NCBI RefSeq assembly: GCF_019423705.1
Contig: NZ_JAHZAX010000011.1
Span: 27,680-91,679, forward strand
DNA length: 64,000 nucleotides
Direction: 5' to 3'
Source: Ruminococcus sp.
GTDB lineage: Bacteria; Bacillota; Clostridia; Oscillospirales; Ruminococcaceae
Each line of letters opens with the position of its first letter. Within the stretch, counting starts at the first letter, position 1. Of the stretch, positions 25,041 through 33,606 are shown piece after piece. Position numbers and translations under genes: made by a program. Under the pieces are notes generated by a model. That model did not search any database. It saw nothing but the letters and a program-made list of their open reading frames with translations, and had not been told where the DNA came from.

Positions 25041-25071
25041 GTGAGGAATTAAGAATTAGGAATTAGGAATG
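25041..25071. repeat. GAGGAATT-type short tandem repeat, copy 1
   Basis: A run built from GAATTAGGAAT units. Relatives lie at 26481-26510, 30912-30946 and 44195-44230, all intergenic. Confidence 0.55.
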
Positions 25072-25131
25072 TCGGTATCGCCTGCGGCGATTATTCTTTT
25101 GCTACTACCTTCGGTCGCTTTTTTGCACAAA

Positions 25132-25160
25132 AAAACAGAAGACCTTTCGATCTCCTGTCA
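25132..25160 (-). terminator. Terminator of the 324-residue surface protein gene
   Basis: A ten-pair stem with GAAA tetraloop (ACAGGAGATC / GGTCTTCTGT, two G-U pairs) is followed by TTTTTTT on the minus strand. Confidence 0.9.
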
Positions 25161-25171
25161 TTGAACTCTTA

Positions 25172-26146
25172 TTAATAGAATCTGTTCTTTGCTTTTCTAA
25201 TTACAAAGAATACAACGCCTGCGACTACGATAACTACTACTACGATGACGATTATCATAACCGGGCTTACACCGCCGGACTCTGCCTTATCGGCTGTGCT
25301 TGAGCTGTCAAGGCCGTTGGACTTAGGCTGAACTTTCAGACCCTGCACGATCTCCTGTGCCTTTGCGTTCTCGTTATAACCGTCCATATTCTTTACCTGA
25401 AGGTCTCCGCCCGACTCTTCGAGAGGTGTGCTGATAACGATATTGTCAACGTAAAGCACGTCAGTTTTTGCCATTTGCTTTATAACAGGCACTTCAAAAA
25501 CAAACTTTGTTGCGCCGCACTTTTCCGGAACGGACACGATAGCGTTTGCGTACTGTGTAACGTTATCGCTCTCATTTGTGTTTATCTTGAGCTGAACACC
25601 TGTGCTTGTAACTCTCTTGTATTCCTCTGTACAAGGGAAAGCGAAAACCGAATCACCCACAAGCTTGCCCTCGGCGTCTTGGTTGATACGATACTTGAAG
25701 CTGAACATACAGCCGTCAAAACAAGTCAAACCAAAGTCGGCTGCGTCAAGCTCAACGCCCATTGTGAGGTAAGGTGCGTCCTCGACGTCAGAACCAGGGT
25801 AAACAAGATTACCGTTCGAATCTCTGATAAGCGTTGAATATGTGCAGAAATCTGAGATATCCTGCGGCTGCTCGGCTGAGATCTTCAGCGTTGCGCCTTG
25901 ATAAGCGTAAGTTTTTTCCTGCGATACTGAAATGTTTATCTTCTCGCCGTCCGGAGTAGCTTTCACGAAGCTCTTGACATCCTTATCGAAAGACAAAGTC
26001 GGAGCTTCGGTATCAAGTGTCAGATACTTATAATCTGCGCTGAACTCGGGGATCTCCGTTTCCTCGTCAGCATATACGGGCATTACCACCGCAGCGCCAA
26101 GCACCATTGCGGCTGAGAACAAGCCCAAAATTCTCTGAAATCTCAT
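25172..26146 (-). CDS. Cell-surface protein with C-terminal membrane anchor, unknown function
   Basis: A 324-residue protein with a signal peptide (MRFQRILGLFSAAMVLGAAVVMPVYA), an extracellular beta-rich region of ~250 residues, and a C-terminal membrane helix (MIIVIVVVVIVVAGVVFFVI) followed by RKAKNRFY. The middle contains paired segments such as LYVDNIVISTP that recall carbohydrate-binding or jelly-roll domains, but I do not recognise a family. The start has a GGAGG SD. It is monocistronic, with its own promoter and terminator. Comparable anchored proteins with Ser-rich linkers are common in gut clostridia. Confidence 0.75.
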   Translation of the reverse strand: MRFQRILGLFSAAMVLGAAVVMPVYADEETEIPEFSADYKYLTLDTEAPTLSFDKDVKSFVKATPDGEKINISVSQEKTYAYQGATLKISAEQPQDISDFCTYSTLIRDSNGNLVYPGSDVEDAPYLTMGVELDAADFGLTCFDGCMFSFKYRINQDAEGKLVGDSVFAFPCTEEYKRVTSTGVQLKINTNESDNVTQYANAIVSVPEKCGATKFVFEVPVIKQMAKTDVLYVDNIVISTPLEESGGDLQVKNMDGYNENAKAQEIVQGLKVQPKSNGLDSSSTADKAESGGVSPVMIIVIVVVVIVVAGVVFFVIRKAKNRFY

Positions 26147-26212
26147 TGATATTTCCTCCCAATCACAAAGCTGTCCGAATATCTCCCGACAGCCACATCA
26201 TAATCTTTTAAT

Positions 26213-26241
26213 ATTTTACACCATATTAACAAAAATGTCAA
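26213..26241 (-). promoter_or_regulatory. Promoter of the surface protein gene
   Basis: Minus strand TTGACA (26241-26236), 17-base spacer, TAAAAT (26218-26213). The leader contains a GCTGTC/GACAGC hairpin (26170-26193). Confidence 0.8.
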
Positions 26242-26399
26242 GCCATTTGTATACTCTTTCATAATTTGTAACCAACTTGTAAACGTTTTCAGCTATCGTG
26301 AGGCGGCTTTATAGTGTATGCTGATGGTCATATTGATGTTACAAATGACCACAAAGGCGACAATATTGCCATTCTATCGCACAAGCGGAAAAGAAAAAA

Positions 26400-26423
26400 G
26401 GGCGACCCAAGGTCGCCCCTACA
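26400..26423. repeat. Palindromic repeat variant GGGCGACC-N3-GGTCGCCC
   Basis: A variant of the palindrome family with GACC in place of GAAC, followed by CCTACA, the same flank seen in other copies. It lies between two genes on the minus strand. No gene is seen in 26242-26503. Confidence 0.6.
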
Positions 26424-26480
26424 TTATCGTGTCAACATCAAAGTGAAATTCAGAATAACCAAGTACGTTTTACCGCCAGT

Positions 26481-26510
26481 CATTCCTCACTCCTAACTCC
26501 TCACTATTCA
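26481..26510. repeat. ATTCCTCACTCC short tandem repeat, copy 2
   Basis: CATTCCTCAC-TCCTAACTCC-TCACT; related to 25041, 30912 and 44195. It runs into the last bases of the following gene. Confidence 0.5.
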
Positions 26511-27355
26511 ATGCCCAAGAACTCAAGGTACTGCTTGTCAGGCATTGTCGTAACGGAGGTCGAGCGCAAGTCGTCGGCGTCGGAAAGTCTGTATTGCACC
26601 TTCAAAATGCCGTCTTCTTCTACCCAGCCAACGTCCGGAACTGTGCCTCTGATACCCTTGTTGGAGATAGTTTTCTTGATACCCTTCTGCTTGAGAGTGA
26701 AGAATTTCAGCTCGATATCTTCGTTGTATGGCAAAACGCAGATCTTAACTGCGCCCTTGTCGCTGTCCTTTACGTCGTAAAGAACTATCTGATATCTGCC
26801 GTCCGGCGAGATAGTGTTCTCGTCTGAGGTCACTTCTGTAAGCTTCTTGAAATTATCTCTGTAAAGTGCGTAAACGCTGGTGCTGGTGTCAAGATCAGCA
26901 TTGAGAACAGTCTCGGTGGAAGTTCCGCCGAAAAGAATGTTCAGCACAAAGTATGCAACTATTCCCAACACATACATAAGCAGGTAAATAGTACCCATTA
27001 CTACCTTTACATTCTCGCCCGTTCCTGCTGCAAAGAAGATTATCACGGCGACCACGAACGGCGGCACGATAAGCACCCAGTCGCCCATATTGAACAATAT
27101 CAAACAGAACACCACGGGCAGCATAAAAATGCTTATTATCCTCGTCATGATCTCACGCCTTGAGAAAAGCATAAGTCCGAGAAATACCACGCTGAGTATT
27201 ACATATACTGTAAAAAACGATTTTTCTCTGCCTGCCGCAAATTCCAGATCATAAAGGAAAGTTGCCGCTGTCAGCAGGAATATTACTGCAAAATATGCGA
27301 GGTTGAAAACGGAGACCGCTCTCTTCACCCACACATTGGAAAGAATATCCTTCAT
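26504..27355 (-). CDS. Polytopic membrane protein with extracytoplasmic C-terminal domain, unknown
   Basis: A 283-residue protein. Residues ~10-165 hold five to six hydrophobic helices; the C-terminal ~115 residues form a soluble beta-rich domain (SPDGRYQIVLYDVKDSDKGAVKICVLPYNEDIE) similar in style to DUF5412-type domains, in which a cell-surface module reports a time-like or structural readout. I do not assign a function. The start follows GGAGGACTAAAA. The gene has its own promoter at 27388-27416 and is not in an obvious operon. Confidence 0.7.
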   Translation of the reverse strand: MKDILSNVWVKRAVSVFNLAYFAVIFLLTAATFLYDLEFAAGREKSFFTVYVILSVVFLGLMLFSRREIMTRIISIFMLPVVFCLILFNMGDWVLIVPPFVVAVIIFFAAGTGENVKVVMGTIYLLMYVLGIVAYFVLNILFGGTSTETVLNADLDTSTSVYALYRDNFKKLTEVTSDENTISPDGRYQIVLYDVKDSDKGAVKICVLPYNEDIELKFFTLKQKGIKKTISNKGIRGTVPDVGWVEEDGILKVQYRLSDADDLRSTSVTTMPDKQYLEFLGIE

Positions 27356-27387
27356 TTTTAGTCCTCCTACGACACATCTATTCTTTT

Positions 27388-27416
27388 ATTTTACACGAAA
27401 TCCAACAAAAAATCAA
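27388..27416 (-). promoter_or_regulatory. Promoter of the 283-residue membrane protein gene
   Basis: Minus strand TTGATT (27416-27411), 17-base spacer, TAAAAT (27393-27388). Confidence 0.7.
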
Positions 27417-27486
27417 GAGCTTTTCTATTTTTTTATTTTTTAACCGCTCTTTGTCATTTAACAAATCGTAAACGATAAGCGAACTA

Positions 27487-28503
27487 TCAGTTAAGTATTA
27501 TCTCTTCGCCGCCTGTCAGCCCCGAAAGTATCTCAACATTGTCGTTGTCCTCGATACCAAGCTCAACGTCCTGCTCTATCTTCACGCCGTCGACAAGCAG
27601 ATTGACGTATGTGCGGTTATCAAGATTTTTCACGGCCTTTTGCGGCACAATGACTGTGTCAAGACGTGAATAAACGTTGAAAACTATCTCGATATTGCCA
27701 AGCTCAAGAGCGGTTTCATCGGTGCCCTCATCAGGGGTGATAACGTATGTATACGCCGAAAAATCGCCGCTTTCGGTGTAGATTATATCCGTGACAGTTC
27801 CGCCGAAAGTACTCGCACCCTGCACAATGTTTACGGACGTGCCGAAATTCACGTTGTTGAGGGCGTTGTCATATACGGAAGCGCAAAGATATTTCTGGGA
27901 CTTATCGGAAGTATAGCCAAGCACTTCGCCCTTGTTCACGGGGGTGTATAAATTCAGCTCTCGACCGTGTCTGTCAGCAAATGTAAATTCACCGTCACAG
28001 GGAGCATAAACGTTATAATCGTCCAGCGAACCCACCAGCTTGTCATATTTTAACTGCTCTATCTGCAAGTCATATTGCGCAAGCTGTATCTCGCTGTAAT
28101 CTGCGTCATTGGACTGCAAGGTGGCAACTGTTGACTTCGCCTGCTCAAGCCTTATCTCCTCTTCGTCTATCTGCTCTTGCAGGTCGTCAGAATAGAGGGT
28201 ACAAAGCAGGTCGCCCTTTTTCACGTCCGCCGGAGACTCCACCTCGATAGACTTTATCTGACCGCTTGCCTTAAATGTGACGGTCTCGCTATAAGGATAG
28301 CCATAAACGCCCTCCTGATGATACTCTTGTGAGATATCGCCGACTTCCGCCTTGACTGTCTTGTATGTCATTGATTTTGTTTCAAGTATAGGCACGGCTA
28401 TCTCGTCCTTTTTCTCCGTTTTTCCGCAGGAGCTGACAGCCATGCACATTGCCGCACTTGTGATCACGGCAAGAATTTTCGCTGATCTTCTTTTAATTTC
28501 CAT
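27487..28503 (-). CDS. HlyD/RND-type membrane fusion protein (lipoprotein)
   Basis: A 338-residue adaptor expected to sit outside the membrane and work with an ABC efflux pump (MacA-like). The signal peptide ends at a lipobox, VSSC. A lipoyl-like half (FKASGQIKSIEVESPADVKKGDLLCTLYSDD) is followed by a coiled-coil hairpin (EEEIRLEQAKSTVATLQS...) and a return lipoyl half (YNVYAPCDGEFTF), then a beta-barrel and C-terminal domain. I chose ATG at 28503 after GAGAGG; the upstream extension has no role. No ABC permease or ATPase lies next to it, so the partner is elsewhere or absent. Confidence 0.88.
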   Translation of the reverse strand: MEIKRRSAKILAVITSAAMCMAVSSCGKTEKKDEIAVPILETKSMTYKTVKAEVGDISQEYHQEGVYGYPYSETVTFKASGQIKSIEVESPADVKKGDLLCTLYSDDLQEQIDEEEIRLEQAKSTVATLQSNDADYSEIQLAQYDLQIEQLKYDKLVGSLDDYNVYAPCDGEFTFADRHGRELNLYTPVNKGEVLGYTSDKSQKYLCASVYDNALNNVNFGTSVNIVQGASTFGGTVTDIIYTESGDFSAYTYVITPDEGTDETALELGNIEIVFNVYSRLDTVIVPQKAVKNLDNRTYVNLLVDGVKIEQDVELGIEDNDNVEILSGLTGGEEIILN

Positions 28504-28674
28504 TATAAAATACCTCTCGGTCGCAACATATCTAACCATTTCGGCGGCATAACCCACCACCTTGTATTATACCACCAAAACACGCCGTTTTCAAGCGCAG
28601 GCACTTTATATTGTATATCTGCACAACTGAAAACACCGATATTTAGGCACAATGACATCAAAGCTTGTCCATAT

Positions 28675-29775
28675 CTACCACAGCATTTCGCCGATGATAG
28701 CGTTTGAAGCAAGAAAGCCTGCCGGGGTAAGGCGGACGATATCGCCGTCAAACTGACAAAGCCCCAGCTTGGCAAAGAGCGCCGCTTTCTTTGAGATGTT
28801 CTTCCCAAGCATTTCGCCCCCAAGCTCTGCCGCACGCTTCACGCTTATGCCCTTTGCGAGCCGCAGACCAAGCATAACGTACTCTTCCGCCTTATCGGGG
28901 TGATCTTCAAGCAAGACTTTCTCCTGCAACGGTGCTACGATATAGCCCTTTATATCCGCAGGACAGAAATAGCGCTCCCCTTTATAATAGGAATGAGCCG
29001 AAGCGCCCAAACCGATATACTCTTCGCCCTGCCAATATTTGAGATTATGCCGTGACTGTCCGCCTTCTTTGGCAAAATTTGATATTTCATACTGGGCAAA
29101 GCCCTTATCATCAAGCTGTTTGACTGTCTGCAAATACATATCGCAAAGGGTGTCCTCATCGGCGATGGAATTTCGCACCTCATCGCAGTCAAAGAGCGTT
29201 CCCTCTTCTATTTTCAGCATATAGGCTGAGATATGGTCGATAGGCAGGGCTGTAAGCTTGTCAATGCTGTCGGAAAGGCTTTTTGCTGTTTGACCTTTAA
29301 GACCCAGCATAATATCGCAGGAGAGCCGTTTGAAGCCGACATCGTGGGCGTTTTGGACGGCTTCGAGAGCCTGTTCAAAGTCGTGGAGTCTGCCTAAAAA
29401 TTCAAGCTCCCCGTCCTGCGCCGACTGAACGCCGAAAGAGAGCCTTGTAATGCCTGCGGACTTATAATCAGCAAGCTTCTTCCTATCCACAGTACAGGGA
29501 TTTGCTTCCAGCGTGACCTCCGTATCGCAGAGCTGAACGCTTTCATCAAGGGCGGACATAATGCGCTCCACCTGCTCAGCAGTCATCACAGAGGGCGTAC
29601 CGCCGCCGAAATAGACGGTGTCAGCCTCTATCCCCTGCCCCTTAAAAGCGTGTATATTGCGGCATAGAGCCTTCACATAGCTCTCCACAGTCTCCGCCGA
29701 CACTGCCACGGAATAGAAATCACAATAGGGGCATTTTCTTTTACAGAAGGGTATATGGATATAAATTCCTGTCAT
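28675..29775 (-). CDS. hemW: Radical SAM protein HemW (coproporphyrinogen oxidase-like heme chaperone)
   Basis: A 366-residue cytoplasmic protein with the radical SAM cluster motif CKRKCPYCDF at about 10-19. GGGTPS, LEANP and SFGVQS follow as in HemN/HemW, and HNLKYW near 250 with GLGASAH marks HemW. HemW is a heme chaperone rather than a porphyrinogen oxidase. Its start overlaps the stop of the upstream membrane protein gene by four bases (ATGA). Heme relevance fits the heme-uptake remnants at 9-11 kb, but HemW is widespread, so the link is weak. Confidence 0.93.
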   Translation of the reverse strand: MTGIYIHIPFCKRKCPYCDFYSVAVSAETVESYVKALCRNIHAFKGQGIEADTVYFGGGTPSVMTAEQVERIMSALDESVQLCDTEVTLEANPCTVDRKKLADYKSAGITRLSFGVQSAQDGELEFLGRLHDFEQALEAVQNAHDVGFKRLSCDIMLGLKGQTAKSLSDSIDKLTALPIDHISAYMLKIEEGTLFDCDEVRNSIADEDTLCDMYLQTVKQLDDKGFAQYEISNFAKEGGQSRHNLKYWQGEEYIGLGASAHSYYKGERYFCPADIKGYIVAPLQEKVLLEDHPDKAEEYVMLGLRLAKGISVKRAAELGGEMLGKNISKKAALFAKLGLCQFDGDIVRLTPAGFLASNAIIGEMLW

Positions 29776-30248
29776 AATCTATCCTCATTATCATCATCGA
29801 AAGCGTTGTCGATATACTTGCCTGTTTGGTCACGATTGCTGCGAAACTTCTCCAAGGCTTTACTAAGCCCGAACCGAGCCGCCCAGACCACATATATACA
29901 AAGCAATATAAGCGCCGCATAGAGCAAGAAATACGCCTGTTCTTTAAGGGAGAGCTGGAAATACACAGACCGAGTGGAAAGGCTTTTCGACACGGCAGGG
30001 TGAATGATTATATAGCACACCACGCCCAATATGCCCGTATAAGCAAGGCAGCAGGTAATGCCCACAAAGGCTTCCCTAAACCTCAGCGCCGAGAACTTCA
30101 CGCCCACGAACACCGCCCAAGCCGCCAGCAGCCACAATCCCACCGCCGCCGACACATTGGCATAAGCTTCATACAACAGCGGCAGCAGCACCGCTCCGCT
30201 AAGCCCATACACAAGCGAAAGCTTCATAGACTTCTGTATATCCTTCAT
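29772..30248 (-). CDS. Four-helix membrane protein, unknown
   Basis: A 158-residue protein with four hydrophobic helices (about 10-30, 36-54, 62-85, 105-128) and a polar, acidic tail ending NAFDDDNEDRL. I recognise no family. ATG at 30248 is seven bases after AAGGAGG; an ATG three bases earlier is also possible. The stop overlaps the hemW start, so the two are cotranscribed with translational coupling, but similar pairings are not known to me. Confidence 0.7.
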   Translation of the reverse strand: MKDIQKSMKLSLVYGLSGAVLLPLLYEAYANVSAAVGLWLLAAWAVFVGVKFSALRFREAFVGITCCLAYTGILGVVCYIIIHPAVSKSLSTRSVYFQLSLKEQAYFLLYAALILLCIYVVWAARFGLSKALEKFRSNRDQTGKYIDNAFDDDNEDRL

Positions 30249-30278
30249 CATTTCCCTCCTTTTCAATTCGCATAGGAC

Positions 30279-30347
30279 TGGACTGCGGGCAAGTTACATA
30301 GTAGCCCGAGGAGCAGACAGACTGTAAACCATACACAGCATTAAACC
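30279..30347. repeat. Composite intergenic repeat, copy 2
   Basis: Matches 5818-5885 over about 65 bases (GACTGCGGG...AGTAGCCCGAGGA...CAGACTGTAAACC.TACACAGCA.TAAACC). In both copies a GGGCGAAC palindrome follows after a diverged spacer (here 30393). Confidence 0.65.
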
Positions 30348-30392
30348 ACACTTCTCTGTTCTGTTTCTCACTCTGTCGATGAACCTGTCAAT

Positions 30393-30493
30393 TGTAGGGG
30401 CGAACATTGTTCGCCCGTGATACCCATAGTACATTTAGCGATAATAACACATAATGCGGTCAACCAAACGGGCGAACGCTGTTCGCCCCTACA
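30393..30493. repeat. Pair of GGGCGAAC-N3-GTTCGCCC palindromes in inverted orientation
   Basis: TGTAGGGGCGAAC-N3-GTTCGCCCG at 30393-30417 and its reverse-oriented relative at 30469-30493 are 51 bp apart. Each folds on its own, and the pair could also form one large cruciform. Confidence 0.75.
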
Positions 30494-30680
30494 CTCTTGT
30501 CATTAACCAATACAAGCCCCATTCACGAACATATGTATACAATCAACAAATCTATCCCACCCAAATTGTGCAAACAAATGATTTTTGATTTAATTTGATA
30601 ACATCTCTGCAATTGTTGCATTTTCCCTGCAACTTTTGAGCCGTTTTGCGCTATATAGAGAGAGGTATGCCACAGCGAAA

Positions 30681-30775
30681 AGTGTACAACGGTGTACAAC
30701 GGATTTAAAAGTGTTGTACACCTGTTTAAGCGCCTAAATACACACTTTTCAGTACCTAGTGTACAACAGTACAAC
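30681..30775. repeat. Iteron-like cluster of GTGTACAAC repeats
   Basis: GTGTACAAC occurs at 30682-30690, 30692-30700 and 30759-30767, inverted at 30713-30721, and as a shorter AGTACAAC at 30768-30775. The stretch is AT-rich and sits in a 720-bp gap (30249-30972) with no convincing gene. Confidence 0.6.
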
Positions 30776-30911
30776 AGAATACTAATAGGGTATATATAGA
30801 ATATATAAGTATAGAAGTGTTATTGTTGTTCAAAAAGATCGATAGTCTTTAAACCGCCTATCTACACCTTTGTTCACAATAGCAGCCCACCAACGTCCAG
30901 CGCCCTGCTAA

Positions 30912-30946
30912 ACATTCCTCATTCCTAATTCCTCATTCCTCATTCA
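30912..30946. repeat. ATTCCTCATTCC short tandem repeat, copy 3
   Basis: ACATTCCTCATTCCTAATT-type units with CCTCATTCCTCATTC; see 25041, 26481 and 44195. Confidence 0.55.
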
Positions 30947-30972
30947 AACGTCCGTTGTTCACCAACAAAGCG

Positions 30973-32775
30973 TTACTCATCAAGCTTCAACACCGACATA
31001 AAGGCTTCCTGCGGAACGGAGACTGAACCTAGCTGGCGCATACGCTTCTTGCCCTCTTTCTGCTTCTCAAGAAGCTTCTTCTTTCGGGTGATATCGCCGC
31101 CATAACACTTTGCAAGCACGTCCTTGCGCATTGCCTTGATGGTCTCTCTTGCGATTATCTTGCCGCCGATAGCCGCTTGTACAGGTATCTCGAAGAGCTG
31201 TCTCGGAATGTTCTCCTTGAGCTTTTCGGTAAGTCGTCTGCCTCTTGCGTAAGCCTTCTCCTCGTGGACGATGAAGGACAATGCGTCAACTACCTCGCCG
31301 TTGAGCAGGATATCAAGCTTCACAAGCTTTGAAGGCGCATAGCCAAGCATTTCATAATCAAATGAAGCATAGCCCTTTGTGCGTGATTTGAGTGCGTCAA
31401 AGAAGTCGTAAACTATCTCGTTGAGGGGCAGCTCATAATGCAGGTCTACCCTCGTCTCGTCGATGTATTTCATATCTTTGTAAACGCCTCGCCTGTCTTG
31501 GCAAAGCTCCATTATATTACCAACATATTCAGAAGGCGTGTAAATATGCGCATTTACCATTGGCTCTTCCGCCGAAGCAATGTTCGCAACGTCCGGATAA
31601 TTTGTCGGGTTGTCGATATATACAGTCTCGCCGTTGGTTAGATTTACCTTATATATAACTGACGGAGCTGTTGTGATAAGGTCAAGATTGTATTCACGCT
31701 CAAGCCTTTCTTGGATTATCTCCATATGCAGAAGTCCCAAAAAGCCGCATCTGAAACCAAAACCAAGTGCGATAGAAGTCTCAGGCTCGAATGAAAGCGA
31801 AGCGTCGTTGAGCATAAGCTTTTCAAGTGCGTCACGCAGATCGGGGTACTTTGCGCCGTCAGCAGGATAAATTCCGCAGTATACCATTGGGTTTACCTTC
31901 TTGTATCCCGGCAGCGCTTCATCGCAAGGCTCAGCCGCATTTGTCACAGTATCGCCCACACGAGTATCGCCGATATCCTTGATAGAAGCAGCGATATAGC
32001 CAACTTCACCGGCGTGGAGCTCGCCCACAGGCACAAGCTCGGTCGCACCCATATAGCCTATCTCAACAGTCTGGAACTCTGCCCCTGTGGCCATAAGTCT
32101 GATAGTGTCGCCCACCTTGATGTGACCCTCTTTGACACGGCAGTAGATTATTACGCCCTTGTACTGATCGTAATAGCTGTCAAAAATAAGCGCCTTTAGC
32201 GGTGCGTTCTCATCGCCTTTAGGACAAGGGATATCCGTTACAACACGCTCGAGGACTTCCTTGATGTTCGTACCCATTTTCGCCGAAACTCTCGGTGCGT
32301 CCATTGCAGGTATGCCTATGACGTTCTCCACCTCTGCGCAGGCTCTTTCTGGGTCTGCGGAAGGCAGGTCTATCTTGTTTATGACAGGAACGACTTCAAG
32401 GTCGTGCTCGATAGCAAGATAAGTGTTGGCAAGTGTCTGCGCCTCAATGCCTTGTGAAGCGTCAACGATAAGTATTGCGCCCTCGCAGGCTGCAAGAGAA
32501 CGTGAAACCTCGTAATTGAAGTCAACGTGACCTGGGGTGTCGATAAGATTGAAAACATAGTCCTGTCCGTCGTCAGCGTGATAGTTAAGGCGAACGGCAC
32601 GGGCTTTGATAGTAATGCCCCTTTCACGCTCGATATCCATATTATCCAAAAGCTGGTTTTCCATATCACGAAGCTTGACAGTCTCGGTGAGTTCCAATAT
32701 CCTGTCGGCAAGGGTGGATTTGCCGTGGTCTATATGAGCTATAATGCAGAAATTTCTGATGTTTTTTTCGTTCAT
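30973..32775 (-). CDS. lepA: Translation elongation factor 4 (LepA)
   Basis: A 600-residue GTPase that acts on the ribosome to back-translocate or aid 30S assembly. G1 AHIDHGKSTLADRI at the N-terminus, G3 DTPGHVDF near 80 and NKIDLP near 132 are intact. The C-terminal domain with the LepA-specific YDFFDALKSRTKGYAS and KKRMRQ segments identifies it. It has its own strong promoter and is divergent from a CarD-family gene. Confidence 0.98.
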   Translation of the reverse strand: MNEKNIRNFCIIAHIDHGKSTLADRILELTETVKLRDMENQLLDNMDIERERGITIKARAVRLNYHADDGQDYVFNLIDTPGHVDFNYEVSRSLAACEGAILIVDASQGIEAQTLANTYLAIEHDLEVVPVINKIDLPSADPERACAEVENVIGIPAMDAPRVSAKMGTNIKEVLERVVTDIPCPKGDENAPLKALIFDSYYDQYKGVIIYCRVKEGHIKVGDTIRLMATGAEFQTVEIGYMGATELVPVGELHAGEVGYIAASIKDIGDTRVGDTVTNAAEPCDEALPGYKKVNPMVYCGIYPADGAKYPDLRDALEKLMLNDASLSFEPETSIALGFGFRCGFLGLLHMEIIQERLEREYNLDLITTAPSVIYKVNLTNGETVYIDNPTNYPDVANIASAEEPMVNAHIYTPSEYVGNIMELCQDRRGVYKDMKYIDETRVDLHYELPLNEIVYDFFDALKSRTKGYASFDYEMLGYAPSKLVKLDILLNGEVVDALSFIVHEEKAYARGRRLTEKLKENIPRQLFEIPVQAAIGGKIIARETIKAMRKDVLAKCYGGDITRKKKLLEKQKEGKKRMRQLGSVSVPQEAFMSVLKLDE

Positions 32776-32822
32776 TTACTGTTATTCCTCTCTCAGACAA
32801 GTATACTTTTCCATAATACTTT

Positions 32823-32851
32823 ATTATATCACGATAGCAAAAGCCTGTCAA
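32823..32851 (-). promoter_or_regulatory. lepA promoter
   Basis: Minus strand TTGACA (32851-32846), 17-base spacer, TATAAT (32828-32823): perfect consensus. Confidence 0.9.
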
Positions 32852-32949
32852 CCGCAAATGATCGACAAATATCGCAAAAAGGAACTTTTATACAATAGGG
32901 AATGATACAGTTTTTGTGAAAATTGTCCGTGGCATTAATATAAAAAAAG

Positions 32950-32958
32950 TGGTATAAT
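32950..32958 (+). promoter_or_regulatory. Extended -10 promoter of the CarD-family gene
   Basis: TGG-TATAAT at 32950-32958 is an extended -10 with no good -35; the start codon is ~60 bases further on. Confidence 0.55.
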
Positions 32959-33016
32959 GTATATAAAGACGAAAAAAGTGTAAAATCCGGTTATTAATGC
33001 GGAAGGAGCGTTAAAA

Positions 33017-33517
33017 ATGCTTAACAAAGGCGACATCATATCTTATGGCACGACAGGTGTCTGCAAGGTCGAGGGCGAGTGCGAACAGACCGTCAAGGGC
33101 AAGAAAAAGCGCTACATAGTGCTCAAGCCCATTCATCAGAACAATTCAACACTTTATGTGCCAATGGATAATGACGAGCTGAAAACCAAGTTCAAGCCTC
33201 TGCTCACAAAGGCCGAGATAGACGATATAATAAAGGAAATGCCAGAGGACAACATCTGGTTCGAAAGCAGCTCAGAGCGTGCGGAACTTTATTCGGACAT
33301 TCTTGAAAGCGGCGACAGAAAGCGCCTAGCCCAGCTCGTGCGCACCCTGTATCTGCGACAGAAGAGCCTTATCGCCAAGGGCAGACATCTTCATTCCAAT
33401 GACGAGCGCATATTCAAAAGTGCCGAAGCCCTGCTCTTTGACGAGTTCTCCGCAGTCCTCGGCATAGGTCAAGAGGAAGTTTTTGACTTTATTCAGACGA
33501 GGCTGAGTAAGGCGTAA
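33017..33517 (+). CDS. CarD/CdnL-family RNA polymerase-binding regulator
   Basis: A 166-residue protein. The N-terminal Tudor-like domain (GDIISYGTTGVCKVEGE...) binds the RNA polymerase beta subunit in this family; the C-terminal ~90 residues are helical and may touch promoter DNA, where they stabilise the open complex. The start follows GGAAGGAGCG. The gene is followed by a hairpin terminator. Members of this size are usual in clostridia, so nothing odd is seen. Confidence 0.9.
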   Translation: MLNKGDIISYGTTGVCKVEGECEQTVKGKKKRYIVLKPIHQNNSTLYVPMDNDELKTKFKPLLTKAEIDDIIKEMPEDNIWFESSSERAELYSDILESGDRKRLAQLVRTLYLRQKSLIAKGRHLHSNDERIFKSAEALLFDEFSAVLGIGQEEVFDFIQTRLSKA

Positions 33518-33529
33518 TGGGATTCCCGA

Positions 33530-33570
33530 ATAAAAAAAAGAAGGACAAACCAAAATCGGCTTGTCCTTTT
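33530..33570. terminator. Bidirectional terminator between CarD-family gene and acidic protein gene
   Basis: AAGGACAA pairs with TTGTCCTT around ACCAAAATCGGC; T runs follow on the plus strand and AAAAAAA precedes it on the other side. Confidence 0.8.
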
Positions 33571-33606
33571 TGTTTGTGAATAATAGTGAAATTGACTGTA
33601 TTAGTA

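Noticed and set aside
30523..30774. Small minus-strand gene across the GTGTACAAC cluster
   Set aside because: The frame has no SD, unusual composition and covers the repeat array; it looks like chance.
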